This document shows, piece by piece, positions 35,086 to 43,206 of a DNA stretch of 64,000 nucleotides (position 1 is its first letter; every line of letters begins with the position of its first letter). Below the pieces are notes generated by a model. It did no database searches. It was not told the DNA's origin and saw nothing but the letters and a program-made list of their open reading frames with translations. Position numbers and translations under genes: made by a program. The DNA is from Oscillospiraceae bacterium. GTDB taxonomy: Bacteria > Bacillota > Clostridia > Oscillospirales > Ruminococcaceae. The stretch covers positions 1-64,000 of the forward strand of contig JAFXIC010000035.1 in NCBI GenBank assembly GCA_017533485.1, written 5' to 3'.

Positions 35086-35262
35086 GCTGAAAGGGAGTAG
35101 CTGCCATTCCGCTTCTTTTTGGAATGGATTTCTTTGCGCCATGCCCGTTTTTCTTTGCTGACCGAAGAAAAACCGCATTGAAATTGAAACAGCAAGACTT
35201 TTGCGTTGCAAGGGGACGGTTCTGCCGTACCGTATCGCATCGCAGGAGTCTTTTTTGTTTTT
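35086..35262 (+). ncRNA. yybP-ykoY (Mn2+) riboswitch with terminator expression platform
   Basis: The two conserved loops of the yybP-ykoY class are visible: L1 as GAAAGGGAGTAGC (35089-35101) and L3 as AGCAAGACTTTTGC (35191-35204). They are joined by a P1 helix (GCTGAAAG with CTTTTGC). The P1 3' arm GACTTTTGCG (35196-35205) can instead pair with CGCAGGAGTC (35241-35250), which is followed by TTTTTTG, making a terminator. The two structures exclude each other, so ion binding should keep the aptamer folded and turn the downstream P-type ATPase on. Class assignment rests on family knowledge; it was not run through a covariance model. Confidence 0.85.
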
Positions 35263-35302
35263 TTGAAGCATTTGCGGAATATCCGCAGGAAAGGACACGT
35301 CT

Positions 35303-37936
35303 ATGAAGCACTATCTTGTATCCACCAAAGAGGTTCTTGATGAGGTAAACAGTACCTCGAACGGCCTCACGGCAAAGGAAGCTGCCGACCGGCTTGCAAA
35401 AAACGGCCCGAATAAACTTGCCGAACCGCCGAAGCAATCCCTCCTCTCCCGGTTCCTCGGTCAGTTCAAAGACCCGATGATTCTCGTGCTGCTCGCCGCA
35501 GCCATCGTTTCCGCCCTCACCGGCATCATTGCAGAAGGAAAGCTCGAAGCGGATGTCTTTATCATCCTCTTTGTTGTACTCGCGAATGCTATTCTTGGTG
35601 TATATCAGGAAAATAAAGCCGAAGCCGCGATTGCCGCTTTGCAGGCGATGAGTGCCGCACAGAGCAAGGTCATTCGTGACGGCGACCTCAATGTGGTCGA
35701 AAGTGCACAGCTTGTTGTCGGCGATGTCATCGCGCTCGAAGCGGGTGACTCCGTTCCGGCAGACTGCCGGATTCTCGAAGCCGCTTCGCTGAAATCCGAG
35801 GAGTCTGCACTCACCGGCGAAAGCGTTCCGTCCGATAAAACCGCGGATGTCCTCACAGGCGACGAGATCCCCCTCGGCGACCGGAAAAATATGCTCTATA
35901 TGGGCTCCAGCATCGCTTATGGCCGTGCAACAGCCGTTGTCGTCGCCACAGGCATGGAAACCGAAATGGGTAAGATTGCCGGTGCAATTGCCAATGCGGA
36001 GGATGATCAGACGCCGCTCCAGAAAAAGCTTGCACAGCTCAGTAAAATCCTCTCGTTCGCAGTCCTTGGAATCTGTGTCTTTATCCTCGGCCTCAGCATC
36101 GTTCAGAAGCTGACCGCGGGCGAGGCGCTCACCCTCCCTGTATTCCTCGAATCCTTTATGATCGCAGTATCTCTTGCGGTTGCCGCAATCCCCGAAGGTC
36201 TTGCGGCTGTCGTCACGGTCGTACTCTCGATCGGCGGTACCAATATGTCCAAGCGCGGCGCGGTAATCCGCCGGCTGACTGCGGTCGAAGCCCTCGGCTG
36301 TGCAGAAGTCATCTGTTCCGATAAGACCGGTACCCTCACCCAGAATAAGATGACCGTTGTCGAGCATTACGCAGAGGATGAACAGCTCCTCGGAACCGCT
36401 ATGGCACTCTGCTGTGACGCGGCACTCAATCAGGATGATACCGTAACCGGTGAACCCACCGAGGCTGCTCTCGTTGCATACGCCAATCAGATCGGGCTGA
36501 AAAAATATCAGCTCGAAGAAGCCGCTCCGCGTGTCGCAGAAGCCCCCTTTGATTCGATGCGAAAGATGATGTCCACAATCCATCAGACGGAAAACGGCTT
36601 TGTCCAGTACACAAAGGGTGCACCCGATGAAGTGCTGCGTTGCTGTACCGGTATCCTCGACGGCGGCAAGGTCCGCCCCATGACCGACGAGGACAGAAAT
36701 CGTATCCTTGCCAAAAATAAGGAGATGGCGGATCAGGCACTTCGTGTTCTCCTCGCCGCAAAACGTGAATACAGCGAGCTTCCGACAGATACTTCCCCCG
36801 CTTCGCTCGAACAGGAGCTTGTATTCATCGGTATGACCGGTATGATTGATCCGGTTCGTCCCGAAGTCAAGTCTGCGATTGAACTTTGCCGCGACGCCGG
36901 CATCCGTCCGGTTATGATTACCGGTGACCACCGCGATACCGCGGTCGCCATCGCAAAGGAACTCGGCATTCTTGATTCCGAAAAAGGCGCACTCACCGGC
37001 GCAGAGCTGAGTAAGATTCCGGACGAAGAATTTGATGAAACCGTTAAGAATTACAGCGTCTATGCGCGTGTACAGCCCGAACATAAGGTGCGTATCGTCA
37101 ATGCATGGCGCAAGCAGGGCAAGATCGCTGCCATGACAGGCGACGGCGTAAATGATGCTCCGTCCATCAAATCTGCTGATATCGGCGTTGGCATGGGTAT
37201 CACAGGTACCGATGTCACCAAGAATGTTGCGGATATGGTTCTGACCGACGACAACTTCGCTACCATCGTTGGTGCGGTCGAGGAAGGAAGACGTATCTAC
37301 GATAACATCCGTAAGGCAATCCAGTTCCTCCTCTCCAGTAACCTCAGCGAGGTCATCTGTATCCTCGTTGCAACCCTCGGTCTGGGTGCGCTGACGGACG
37401 GCCCGTTCACCATCTTCAAGCCCGTACACCTCCTCTGGATCAACCTCATCTCCGACTGCTTCCCCGCTGTCGCACTCGGTATGGAACCGGCTGAAAAAGG
37501 AATTATGCGCAGACAGCCGCGTGACAGTAAGGCACATATCTTCGCGGACGGCATGGGCATCAACCTCCTCTGGCAGGGACTTGCAATCGCTGTGCTGACC
37601 CTCATCTCCTATGTCATCGGTCACGGCACCTCCCCCGTTGCCGGCAGCACCATGGCATTCTTCACCCTCTCGTTCTGCGAAATGTTCCATGCATGGAACA
37701 TGAGAAGTCTTTACCGCTCGGCTTTCCGTATGAAGAGCCACAACAAGATGCTGATTTTCGCAATCGCGTTCTCGGTCGCACTCAGCGTTCCGGTTCTCCT
37801 GATTCCTGCGCTCCAGAACATCTTCTCCCTTACCACGCTCTCCTTCACACAGTATCTTACCGCCTTCCTCCTTTCCGCACTCATCGTTCCGATGGTCGAA
37901 ATCGGCAAGGCAATTTCCAGAGCGCGTCATAAGTAA
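35303..37936 (+). CDS. P-type cation (Ca2+/Mn2+) transporting ATPase
   Basis: An 877-residue P2-type ATPase that exports a divalent cation. Seen: N-terminal cytoplasmic domain (KEAADRLAKNGPNKLAEPPK), actuator motif SEESALTGESVP, helix M4 VAAIPEGLAAV, phosphorylation site CSDKTGTLTQNKM near residue 340, KGAPDEVL, hinge MTGDGVNDAPSIKSADIGV, and the M6 cation site WINLISDCFPAVALG, with Asn and Asp as in Ca2+/Mn2+ pumps. The gene has a terminator 20 bases downstream and an upstream yybP-ykoY riboswitch, which argues for Mn2+ as a physiological substrate; Ca2+ remains possible. AGGAAAGGA precedes the ATG. Confidence 0.95.
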   Translation: MKHYLVSTKEVLDEVNSTSNGLTAKEAADRLAKNGPNKLAEPPKQSLLSRFLGQFKDPMILVLLAAAIVSALTGIIAEGKLEADVFIILFVVLANAILGVYQENKAEAAIAALQAMSAAQSKVIRDGDLNVVESAQLVVGDVIALEAGDSVPADCRILEAASLKSEESALTGESVPSDKTADVLTGDEIPLGDRKNMLYMGSSIAYGRATAVVVATGMETEMGKIAGAIANAEDDQTPLQKKLAQLSKILSFAVLGICVFILGLSIVQKLTAGEALTLPVFLESFMIAVSLAVAAIPEGLAAVVTVVLSIGGTNMSKRGAVIRRLTAVEALGCAEVICSDKTGTLTQNKMTVVEHYAEDEQLLGTAMALCCDAALNQDDTVTGEPTEAALVAYANQIGLKKYQLEEAAPRVAEAPFDSMRKMMSTIHQTENGFVQYTKGAPDEVLRCCTGILDGGKVRPMTDEDRNRILAKNKEMADQALRVLLAAKREYSELPTDTSPASLEQELVFIGMTGMIDPVRPEVKSAIELCRDAGIRPVMITGDHRDTAVAIAKELGILDSEKGALTGAELSKIPDEEFDETVKNYSVYARVQPEHKVRIVNAWRKQGKIAAMTGDGVNDAPSIKSADIGVGMGITGTDVTKNVADMVLTDDNFATIVGAVEEGRRIYDNIRKAIQFLLSSNLSEVICILVATLGLGALTDGPFTIFKPVHLLWINLISDCFPAVALGMEPAEKGIMRRQPRDSKAHIFADGMGINLLWQGLAIAVLTLISYVIGHGTSPVAGSTMAFFTLSFCEMFHAWNMRSLYRSAFRMKSHNKMLIFAIAFSVALSVPVLLIPALQNIFSLTTLSFTQYLTAFLLSALIVPMVEIGKAISRARHK

Positions 37937-37955
37937 TCTGCATCGTATATATGCC

Positions 37956-37996
37956 AAACCGCGGCAGTCCCCATAAACAGGACTGCCGCGGTTTTT
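37956..37996. terminator. Bidirectional terminator
   Basis: A 15-base perfect stem AAACCGCGGCAGTCC / GGACTGCCGCGGTTT with T-run and A-flank between the converging P-type ATPase gene and the polysaccharide operon; it ends both. Confidence 0.92.
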
Positions 37997-38003
37997 TGTC
38001 GGT

Positions 38004-39257
38004 TCAGAGGCGGATGGATTTCGGGAATGCTTCTTTCCTCAGAATCCCCCACATCTTCTCAATATAGGCAAGCGTATAATAATTCTCGTAGTGATGGTAG
38101 TAAAACGCACCCTTCTTCGTCATGCGGTACACGCCGTCCTGCTCGGTCATCAGCCCAAGCCGGCTTGCAAGCTTCAACTCAAACCCATACATCTTCCGAA
38201 GCGGTACGCCAAAGAACTGTTCGAAATCCGATTCCCGAACACAAGTGCTGTACGCGGTCCAGAACAGGTAATAAATCATCCGCTGGCGGCGTGTAAAACG
38301 AATCGTCAGCGAAGTCGGAAGCTTATGTTCTGCGATACGCTTACAGTACGCGTCAATCGAAAAGGTATTGATCTTGAAGCTGTCTTTCAGAAGTGTTGCG
38401 GCAGAGCATCCAAAGCCCAGAAAATAATCTCTTGTCATCGAAGAATAGCCTGCCTGCGGTGCATTTGAAAATGTCCAGATCGAATTTCGGGTGTACCCCT
38501 TTTCGATACAGTAGTCTGTGATCCGGTCGAGCAGCGCACGCTTCTCCTTTTTCGGAAGCGCCTGTACGGTACTTTCGGTAAAACAGAAATCAATGAACGG
38601 ATAGATTGCGATATGGTTTGCGCCCGATAAAAATGCGGTATCAATATCCGCTTTTAAATCCGCATAGGTTTGTGTCGGGAGGGCAAAGATAAAATCCATC
38701 GACACCGTTTCAAACGAATACTGCGAGAGGATTTCCCGAATCGCTTCCGCATCCACTGCGGGTCTTCCGAGGATGTCCTGATATTTCTTCTGAAACGACT
38801 GGATGCCGATGCTAAGCTTCGTCACTCCCGCTTCTTCCAGCTTTGTCAGCACCTCCGGCGTCACATTATCGGGATGCAGCTCAACGCCAATCCCCTCGGT
38901 GATGATAAAATGTGACCGGAGCGCTTCGATGATTTCTCCCAGATATTCAGCAGCAAGTGCAGGTGTTCCGCCGCCGAAATAGAGACTTGTGACCTCGGTT
39001 TTCTCTGCGCTTTGCCCGCCAACCATATGGATTTCCCGAATCAGCGCGGAAATATATTTCTTTACCGTCTTCTCCTCGTACCGCACCTTGCAGTACGGAC
39101 AGAAATTACAGATGCGCTTACAAAACGGAATATGTACATAAAGTCCCGGCTTCCTGCATTGTGCATACGGCAGCGTTTCATCATATGCATCATGAAATAC
39201 AAACGGCTTCCATGTACGTGTCAGCCACATCCGCGTCAGGTTGATGAAAAATCCCAT
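38004..39257 (-). CDS. HemN/HemW-like radical SAM protein
   Basis: A 417-residue radical SAM protein of the coproporphyrinogen-oxidase-like group. The cluster motif is in LYVHIPFCKRICNFCPYCK near residue 40 (C-x3-C-x2-C plus an extra Cys). Next come SLYFGGGTPALAA, the SAM-binding GVELHPDNVTPE and LSIGIQSFQ; the C-terminal third is a HemN-type domain (RRQRMIYYLFWTAYS). Unlike HemW, it is not beside heat-shock or lepA genes but at the end of a polysaccharide operon next to a second radical SAM gene. Its true reaction is unknown; heme trafficking is only one possibility. AGGAG precedes the ATG. Confidence 0.88.
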   Translation of the reverse strand: MGFFINLTRMWLTRTWKPFVFHDAYDETLPYAQCRKPGLYVHIPFCKRICNFCPYCKVRYEEKTVKKYISALIREIHMVGGQSAEKTEVTSLYFGGGTPALAAEYLGEIIEALRSHFIITEGIGVELHPDNVTPEVLTKLEEAGVTKLSIGIQSFQKKYQDILGRPAVDAEAIREILSQYSFETVSMDFIFALPTQTYADLKADIDTAFLSGANHIAIYPFIDFCFTESTVQALPKKEKRALLDRITDYCIEKGYTRNSIWTFSNAPQAGYSSMTRDYFLGFGCSAATLLKDSFKINTFSIDAYCKRIAEHKLPTSLTIRFTRRQRMIYYLFWTAYSTCVRESDFEQFFGVPLRKMYGFELKLASRLGLMTEQDGVYRMTKKGAFYYHHYENYYTLAYIEKMWGILRKEAFPKSIRL

Positions 39258-39266
39258 ATCGCGCTC

Positions 39267-40169
39267 CTATATATATTTCAGGTAAGTTTTCAGCATTTCA
39301 AGGATAATCTTCACGTTCCCCCGAAACAGCAGCGTATACTCCGCAACAAAGAAATAGCCGCATTCGTCACATAATCCTTCGATCTCGATACAGCGGCCGC
39401 AGGTCGAAAGCTTTCCGTTCTCGATGACAACACACTGGTCACAGGGCGTCGGAAACCGGTTTTCAATCAGATATGGAAATGCAGCTTTGAGATTGAATAC
39501 GGGTGCGCCGGCTTTCATCATCTCCCCGATGACCTGACAGCAGGCAGCTTTTTCGGCTTTCGAAAGCTTTAAATGCTTCGTATCCGGATAGGGGGTATGG
39601 AAATTGAACGATACCGCCCGTACATTCCTCGTATCGCGTGCGGTCAGACAGACATCCCGGATACAGTCCTGATTGATCTGATTCACCGCCATATAAAAAC
39701 AGATGTTGTCGGAAGCCGCGGTTCTGACATTCTCCAGTATGGTATCATAGGTGTCGCCGCGGATCAGATTATGGTGTTCGCGGTCGCCGTCCAGACTCAG
39801 CAATATCAGATCAGCTTCCGGAAGCTCCAGCGGAAATGTACCGTTCGTCACTACATTGACAATCAGAAATCCCATCGCCTTCGCTTCCGTCACCAGATCC
39901 CGCAATGTCTTTTCTCCATCGCGCCAAAGAAAGGTTTCTCCGCCGCAGAAGAATAATATCCGGATCCCCATTTCATAGAGCTGCTGCATTTCCGCTTTGA
40001 TCTGCGAATAGGGATGTACGACGGCGGTAATATTATTCACCGAGCAATGCCTGCACTTGAGGTTGCATCGGTCGGTCAGGATAATTGTTCCCAGAATCGG
40101 GTCTTTTTTCCGTAAGAAAATTGTTTTCAGCCCGAATCCCGCAAAATACAGCAAGGAAGAAAATTTCAT
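39267..40169 (-). CDS. Radical SAM protein with C-terminal cysteine cluster
   Basis: A 300-residue radical SAM enzyme. The cluster motif is DRCNLKCRHCSVNN near residue 33, followed by ILFFCGGETFLW and VVTNGTFPLEL. The C-terminal part carries six to seven closely spaced cysteines (PCDQCVVIENG, STCGRC, LCDECGYFF) that could bind auxiliary iron-sulfur clusters, as in SPASM or twitch domains. It starts 50 bases after the glycosyltransferase gene without a terminator and precedes the HemN-like gene by 9 bases, so the two enzymes are probably made together. Substrate not recognised. Confidence 0.85.
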   Translation of the reverse strand: MKFSSLLYFAGFGLKTIFLRKKDPILGTIILTDRCNLKCRHCSVNNITAVVHPYSQIKAEMQQLYEMGIRILFFCGGETFLWRDGEKTLRDLVTEAKAMGFLIVNVVTNGTFPLELPEADLILLSLDGDREHHNLIRGDTYDTILENVRTAASDNICFYMAVNQINQDCIRDVCLTARDTRNVRAVSFNFHTPYPDTKHLKLSKAEKAACCQVIGEMMKAGAPVFNLKAAFPYLIENRFPTPCDQCVVIENGKLSTCGRCIEIEGLCDECGYFFVAEYTLLFRGNVKIILEMLKTYLKYI

Positions 40170-40219
40170 GCCATATCCTCACTTTCCCGTTCCTGTACAC
40201 AGCGTATTTCCGGCATGGA

Positions 40220-42673
40220 TTATGCCGTTACAATACTGTGTATCTCTGCGGAAACCGGCTCCGCGGCAGCATCCGCCCGATATTCCAGCCGCAGAATTCC
40301 GCTGCACGGAAATTCCGGCAGACGCAGAATCAGTTCGGGCTGCAGCGCGGCGTCCACATCCTCCAAGCGGAGTTCCATCGGTGACGTCAGTATTTTTCCG
40401 TCCTGTGCAGTCAGCTGACAGCGCAGCACCGCACCGCTTCGGCGCAGTGTATCATCCATATTCATCGGGAAACGGAACTGTCCGCCGGTATGCAGATAGA
40501 GAATCTGCGGAACCGTCATCACAGCCGTGCCGCCTGCCGGATCCGCTGTCAGCGAGAACTGCGGCGGTATCCGATAGAGCCGGTGGTGCAGCGAAGCATA
40601 CAGCGCATCCGCTGCATTTTGTGTTTTCTGGCGGTCCAGCTCTCTTGTCCAGCGCACCATCTTCTCCATGTTCTCCAGCGGTGTCTTTTCTGCATCAAAG
40701 GTGGTTGAAAGCCCGGAAAAGACCCGATTCTCCTCGTACAGCACATCATAGAAGTTTTCAAAATAAAACATTTCCGGCTGACACCAGAGCTTCCAGTCTG
40801 TCATCGCGCCCGGCCATGCCATTGCACAGTAGGGACGCGCATAGAATTTCTGCGGATAGTGCGCGACCGCATAGTTAAAATAGGTGCTCCATTCATCCAG
40901 ACCCTCGGTACGAATCTGCGGATATGCCGAAAGCATCTCCAGATAGATCCCGCGGTCTATGACCTGCGGCTGGTGGGAGGAATACTGGAGTGTGGGGAGA
41001 TGCGCTCCGATGAGCCAGTCTCTGGTACGGAACATACTCCGGTCATAGGAGGTATAATCGCCCTGTGTGCCGTGCCATTCCTTTAAATCATAGCAGAAAT
41101 ATGCCTGATAACGGCTTTCCTTCACGAAGATTTCTTCCGTCAGCGGCATCAGCGGACGATAATCATCATCCGTCATCACAAATACATCCGCAAGCGGTGC
41201 TTTTTCCATCAGCAGACAGCGCAGATAGAAATTCCGCATCGTATGGTCTTCGGGAAGGGGTGCACCGTCGAGCAGCTCCTCATCCGTAAAGAAGGAAAGC
41301 TTAATTCTTCCGTTCCATGCTGCCGTCAGCGCCTTGACATTACGGGACGGACAGACCACCAGCAGCTCCTCGATAAACGGCAGGTATGCGTCCCAGTACG
41401 GCAGACTTCGCAGCAGATCTTCATTTCTTGCCGTCAGCACGACCATCTGTTTCAGGGAAATATCCCCCGTCAGCCCCTTTTCTTCCTCTATCACACGACA
41501 AAGTGCATCGCCCATTTCCTCTGCGGCGATATCCCATGTACGCGGCTGATATTCGGCAAGCCGGCGGGTCTTTTCGGCATAAGCCTCCGGATCGGAAAGC
41601 AGCTTTCTGACCGCCTCCACCAACGATTCGACACTCGTATGATCGAAATAATCCGCGAGTGCGCCGCCAACCTCCCGCAGCACGGGAATATCGGAAGCCA
41701 GCACCGGTGTACCGTGCTGAAACGCCTCCACGATCGGCAGTCCGAAGCCCTCGTTCTTTGTTGGGAACGCGACCGCCAGCGCATTCTCATACAGTGCGGA
41801 AATGGTCGCGTCCGTCGGGGAATTTGCAAAGAAGAATTCTGTACCCGCTTTCGGATGGTTCTTCATCCGCTGTTCAAATTCTGCCATATTCCAGCCGATT
41901 CTTCCGGCGAATACAACCTTGACGTCAAGCTTCGAAAGCTCCTCCATCGCGTCCAGCAGCAGCGCATGATTCTTTCGAGGCTCGATCGTTCCCACCATCA
42001 GCAGATACCGCCGCGGTTCAAGCTTCGAAAGAAGCTCCGTGTCGGGTGCGGTATCTTCCGTATCTTCCGTATCCTCAGCCGGATGCTCCGCTTTCTTTAC
42101 GAAGTCCGCACCAAGCGGTACGACTGTACAGGGCGGCGGCGTCATATCCAATGACGCACAGAGATCGTTCAGCGCATCCTTTGTCGCTTCCGCATTACAG
42201 ATGATATGATCGGCATATTGCAGCACCGCCGATGTCCACGATAAAAACTGCGTCACCGTCAGCTCATAGAAAAACTGCGGATGCGTCACGGGAATCAGGT
42301 CATACAGATGCGAAACAATCGTTACACCGCGCTGTTTTAAAATCGGGAACAGCCATCCGCGCCGCATCGGCATATTCCATGCGCTGTCGATATCGAAGAA
42401 AATCGCGTCCGGAAGAATCTCCTGCGGCGTCAGCGTCCGTATTTTTCCGCTGCCGTAGGGAGAACCGGTATGGTTGGTATAATACTCGATAAACGCGTCA
42501 TGCGGAAGAATCCGCCAGCCGGTATGGGACGGAAGATCTGCCAGCAGTGTGACCTCCAGCTTCGGGTTTTCCAGCATCCGCAGCACAATTGCTTTTGCAA
42601 CACGCTGGATTCCTGTCGTAAAGGCCGTCATGCAAAGTCTCGACAGGTCAATATAGATATGTGTTTTCCGCAT
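40220..42673 (-). CDS. Two-domain glycosyltransferase (GT4 plus a second transferase-like domain)
   Basis: An 817-residue cytoplasmic protein. Residues 1-410 form a GT-B glycosyltransferase of family 4 (IQRVAKAIVLRM, MVGTIEPRKNHALLLDAM, FPTKNEGFGLPIVEAFQHG). From about 430 a second domain begins (KQMVVLTARNEDLLRSL), with an acidic VFVMTDDDYRPLMPL segment and WHGTQGDYTSYDRSMF, resembling Stealth or related sugar/phosphosugar transferases. A tail of beta-rich sequence follows. Residues near 222 hold a short EDT repeat coded by a 9-base triplication. AAAGGAGGAAGG supports the ATG at 42673. It follows the DUF4214-like gene by two bases. Sugar specificity unknown. Confidence 0.8.
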   Translation of the reverse strand: MRKTHIYIDLSRLCMTAFTTGIQRVAKAIVLRMLENPKLEVTLLADLPSHTGWRILPHDAFIEYYTNHTGSPYGSGKIRTLTPQEILPDAIFFDIDSAWNMPMRRGWLFPILKQRGVTIVSHLYDLIPVTHPQFFYELTVTQFLSWTSAVLQYADHIICNAEATKDALNDLCASLDMTPPPCTVVPLGADFVKKAEHPAEDTEDTEDTAPDTELLSKLEPRRYLLMVGTIEPRKNHALLLDAMEELSKLDVKVVFAGRIGWNMAEFEQRMKNHPKAGTEFFFANSPTDATISALYENALAVAFPTKNEGFGLPIVEAFQHGTPVLASDIPVLREVGGALADYFDHTSVESLVEAVRKLLSDPEAYAEKTRRLAEYQPRTWDIAAEEMGDALCRVIEEEKGLTGDISLKQMVVLTARNEDLLRSLPYWDAYLPFIEELLVVCPSRNVKALTAAWNGRIKLSFFTDEELLDGAPLPEDHTMRNFYLRCLLMEKAPLADVFVMTDDDYRPLMPLTEEIFVKESRYQAYFCYDLKEWHGTQGDYTSYDRSMFRTRDWLIGAHLPTLQYSSHQPQVIDRGIYLEMLSAYPQIRTEGLDEWSTYFNYAVAHYPQKFYARPYCAMAWPGAMTDWKLWCQPEMFYFENFYDVLYEENRVFSGLSTTFDAEKTPLENMEKMVRWTRELDRQKTQNAADALYASLHHRLYRIPPQFSLTADPAGGTAVMTVPQILYLHTGGQFRFPMNMDDTLRRSGAVLRCQLTAQDGKILTSPMELRLEDVDAALQPELILRLPEFPCSGILRLEYRADAAAEPVSAEIHSIVTA

Positions 42674-42675
42674 CT

Positions 42676-43167
42676 TCAGCCTTCCTCCTTTCCCGCAAGC
42701 TTCTTTGCAAGCTTCTGCATCCACTTCGGGAGCTTCTGGTAAATCCGTACCAGCCGCGGCGGCATCCCCTGGTTCACGACACAGACCTTTACCTCAGGCT
42801 GCTGGGTCTGGATCGGAAGCGTACAGCCTACCAGCGGAATCATATTGCGCTGATATTCGGGAGAACTGAGAATCGAATTGAGAACAGCCGTGCGGAATTC
42901 TGTTTCCGGAAGCGTAAGCCGCTTCTCCCACGCTTCCTTTGCTCCGTCATCAATCGGTCTTTGCAGCAGCAATAAAAAGGCTGCGTCCAGAAAATCCGCA
43001 TTCCGAAGCTCTGCCATTGCCGGATAGGACACGCGATCCGGTGCAGCGGCAGTCATGACTGAAAATACGCCCATCGAGTATGGCAGCGTTTTTCCCTCCG
43101 CCTGCATCCGTTCATCCGCCAGCGTGTAGATCGCACGCGCCAGCGCATCGTCTGTATACTGCGTCAT
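42676..43167 (-). CDS. DUF4214-like protein
   Basis: A 163-residue soluble protein. The middle part, ADFLDAAFLLLLQRPIDDGA followed by FRTAVLNSILSSPEYQRN, matches the helical DUF4214 pattern often attached to surface-polysaccharide glycosyltransferases. The C-terminus is basic and amphipathic (LPKWMQKLAKKLAGK), which could lie on the membrane. Sits between two large glycosyltransferase genes. Likely an accessory factor; no catalytic residues seen. Confidence 0.7.
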   Translation of the reverse strand: MTQYTDDALARAIYTLADERMQAEGKTLPYSMGVFSVMTAAAPDRVSYPAMAELRNADFLDAAFLLLLQRPIDDGAKEAWEKRLTLPETEFRTAVLNSILSSPEYQRNMIPLVGCTLPIQTQQPEVKVCVVNQGMPPRLVRIYQKLPKWMQKLAKKLAGKEEG

Positions 43168-43206
43168 ATTTTTTGCTCTCCTTTATCTTTCTGTATGCAC
43201 GTTCGC

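Noticed and set aside
35066..37957. A 963-codon open frame antisense to the P-type ATPase gene
   Set aside because: It covers the whole pump gene in a complementary frame, has no ribosome binding site or family motif, and is best explained by codon bias in the real gene, whose P-type motifs are complete.
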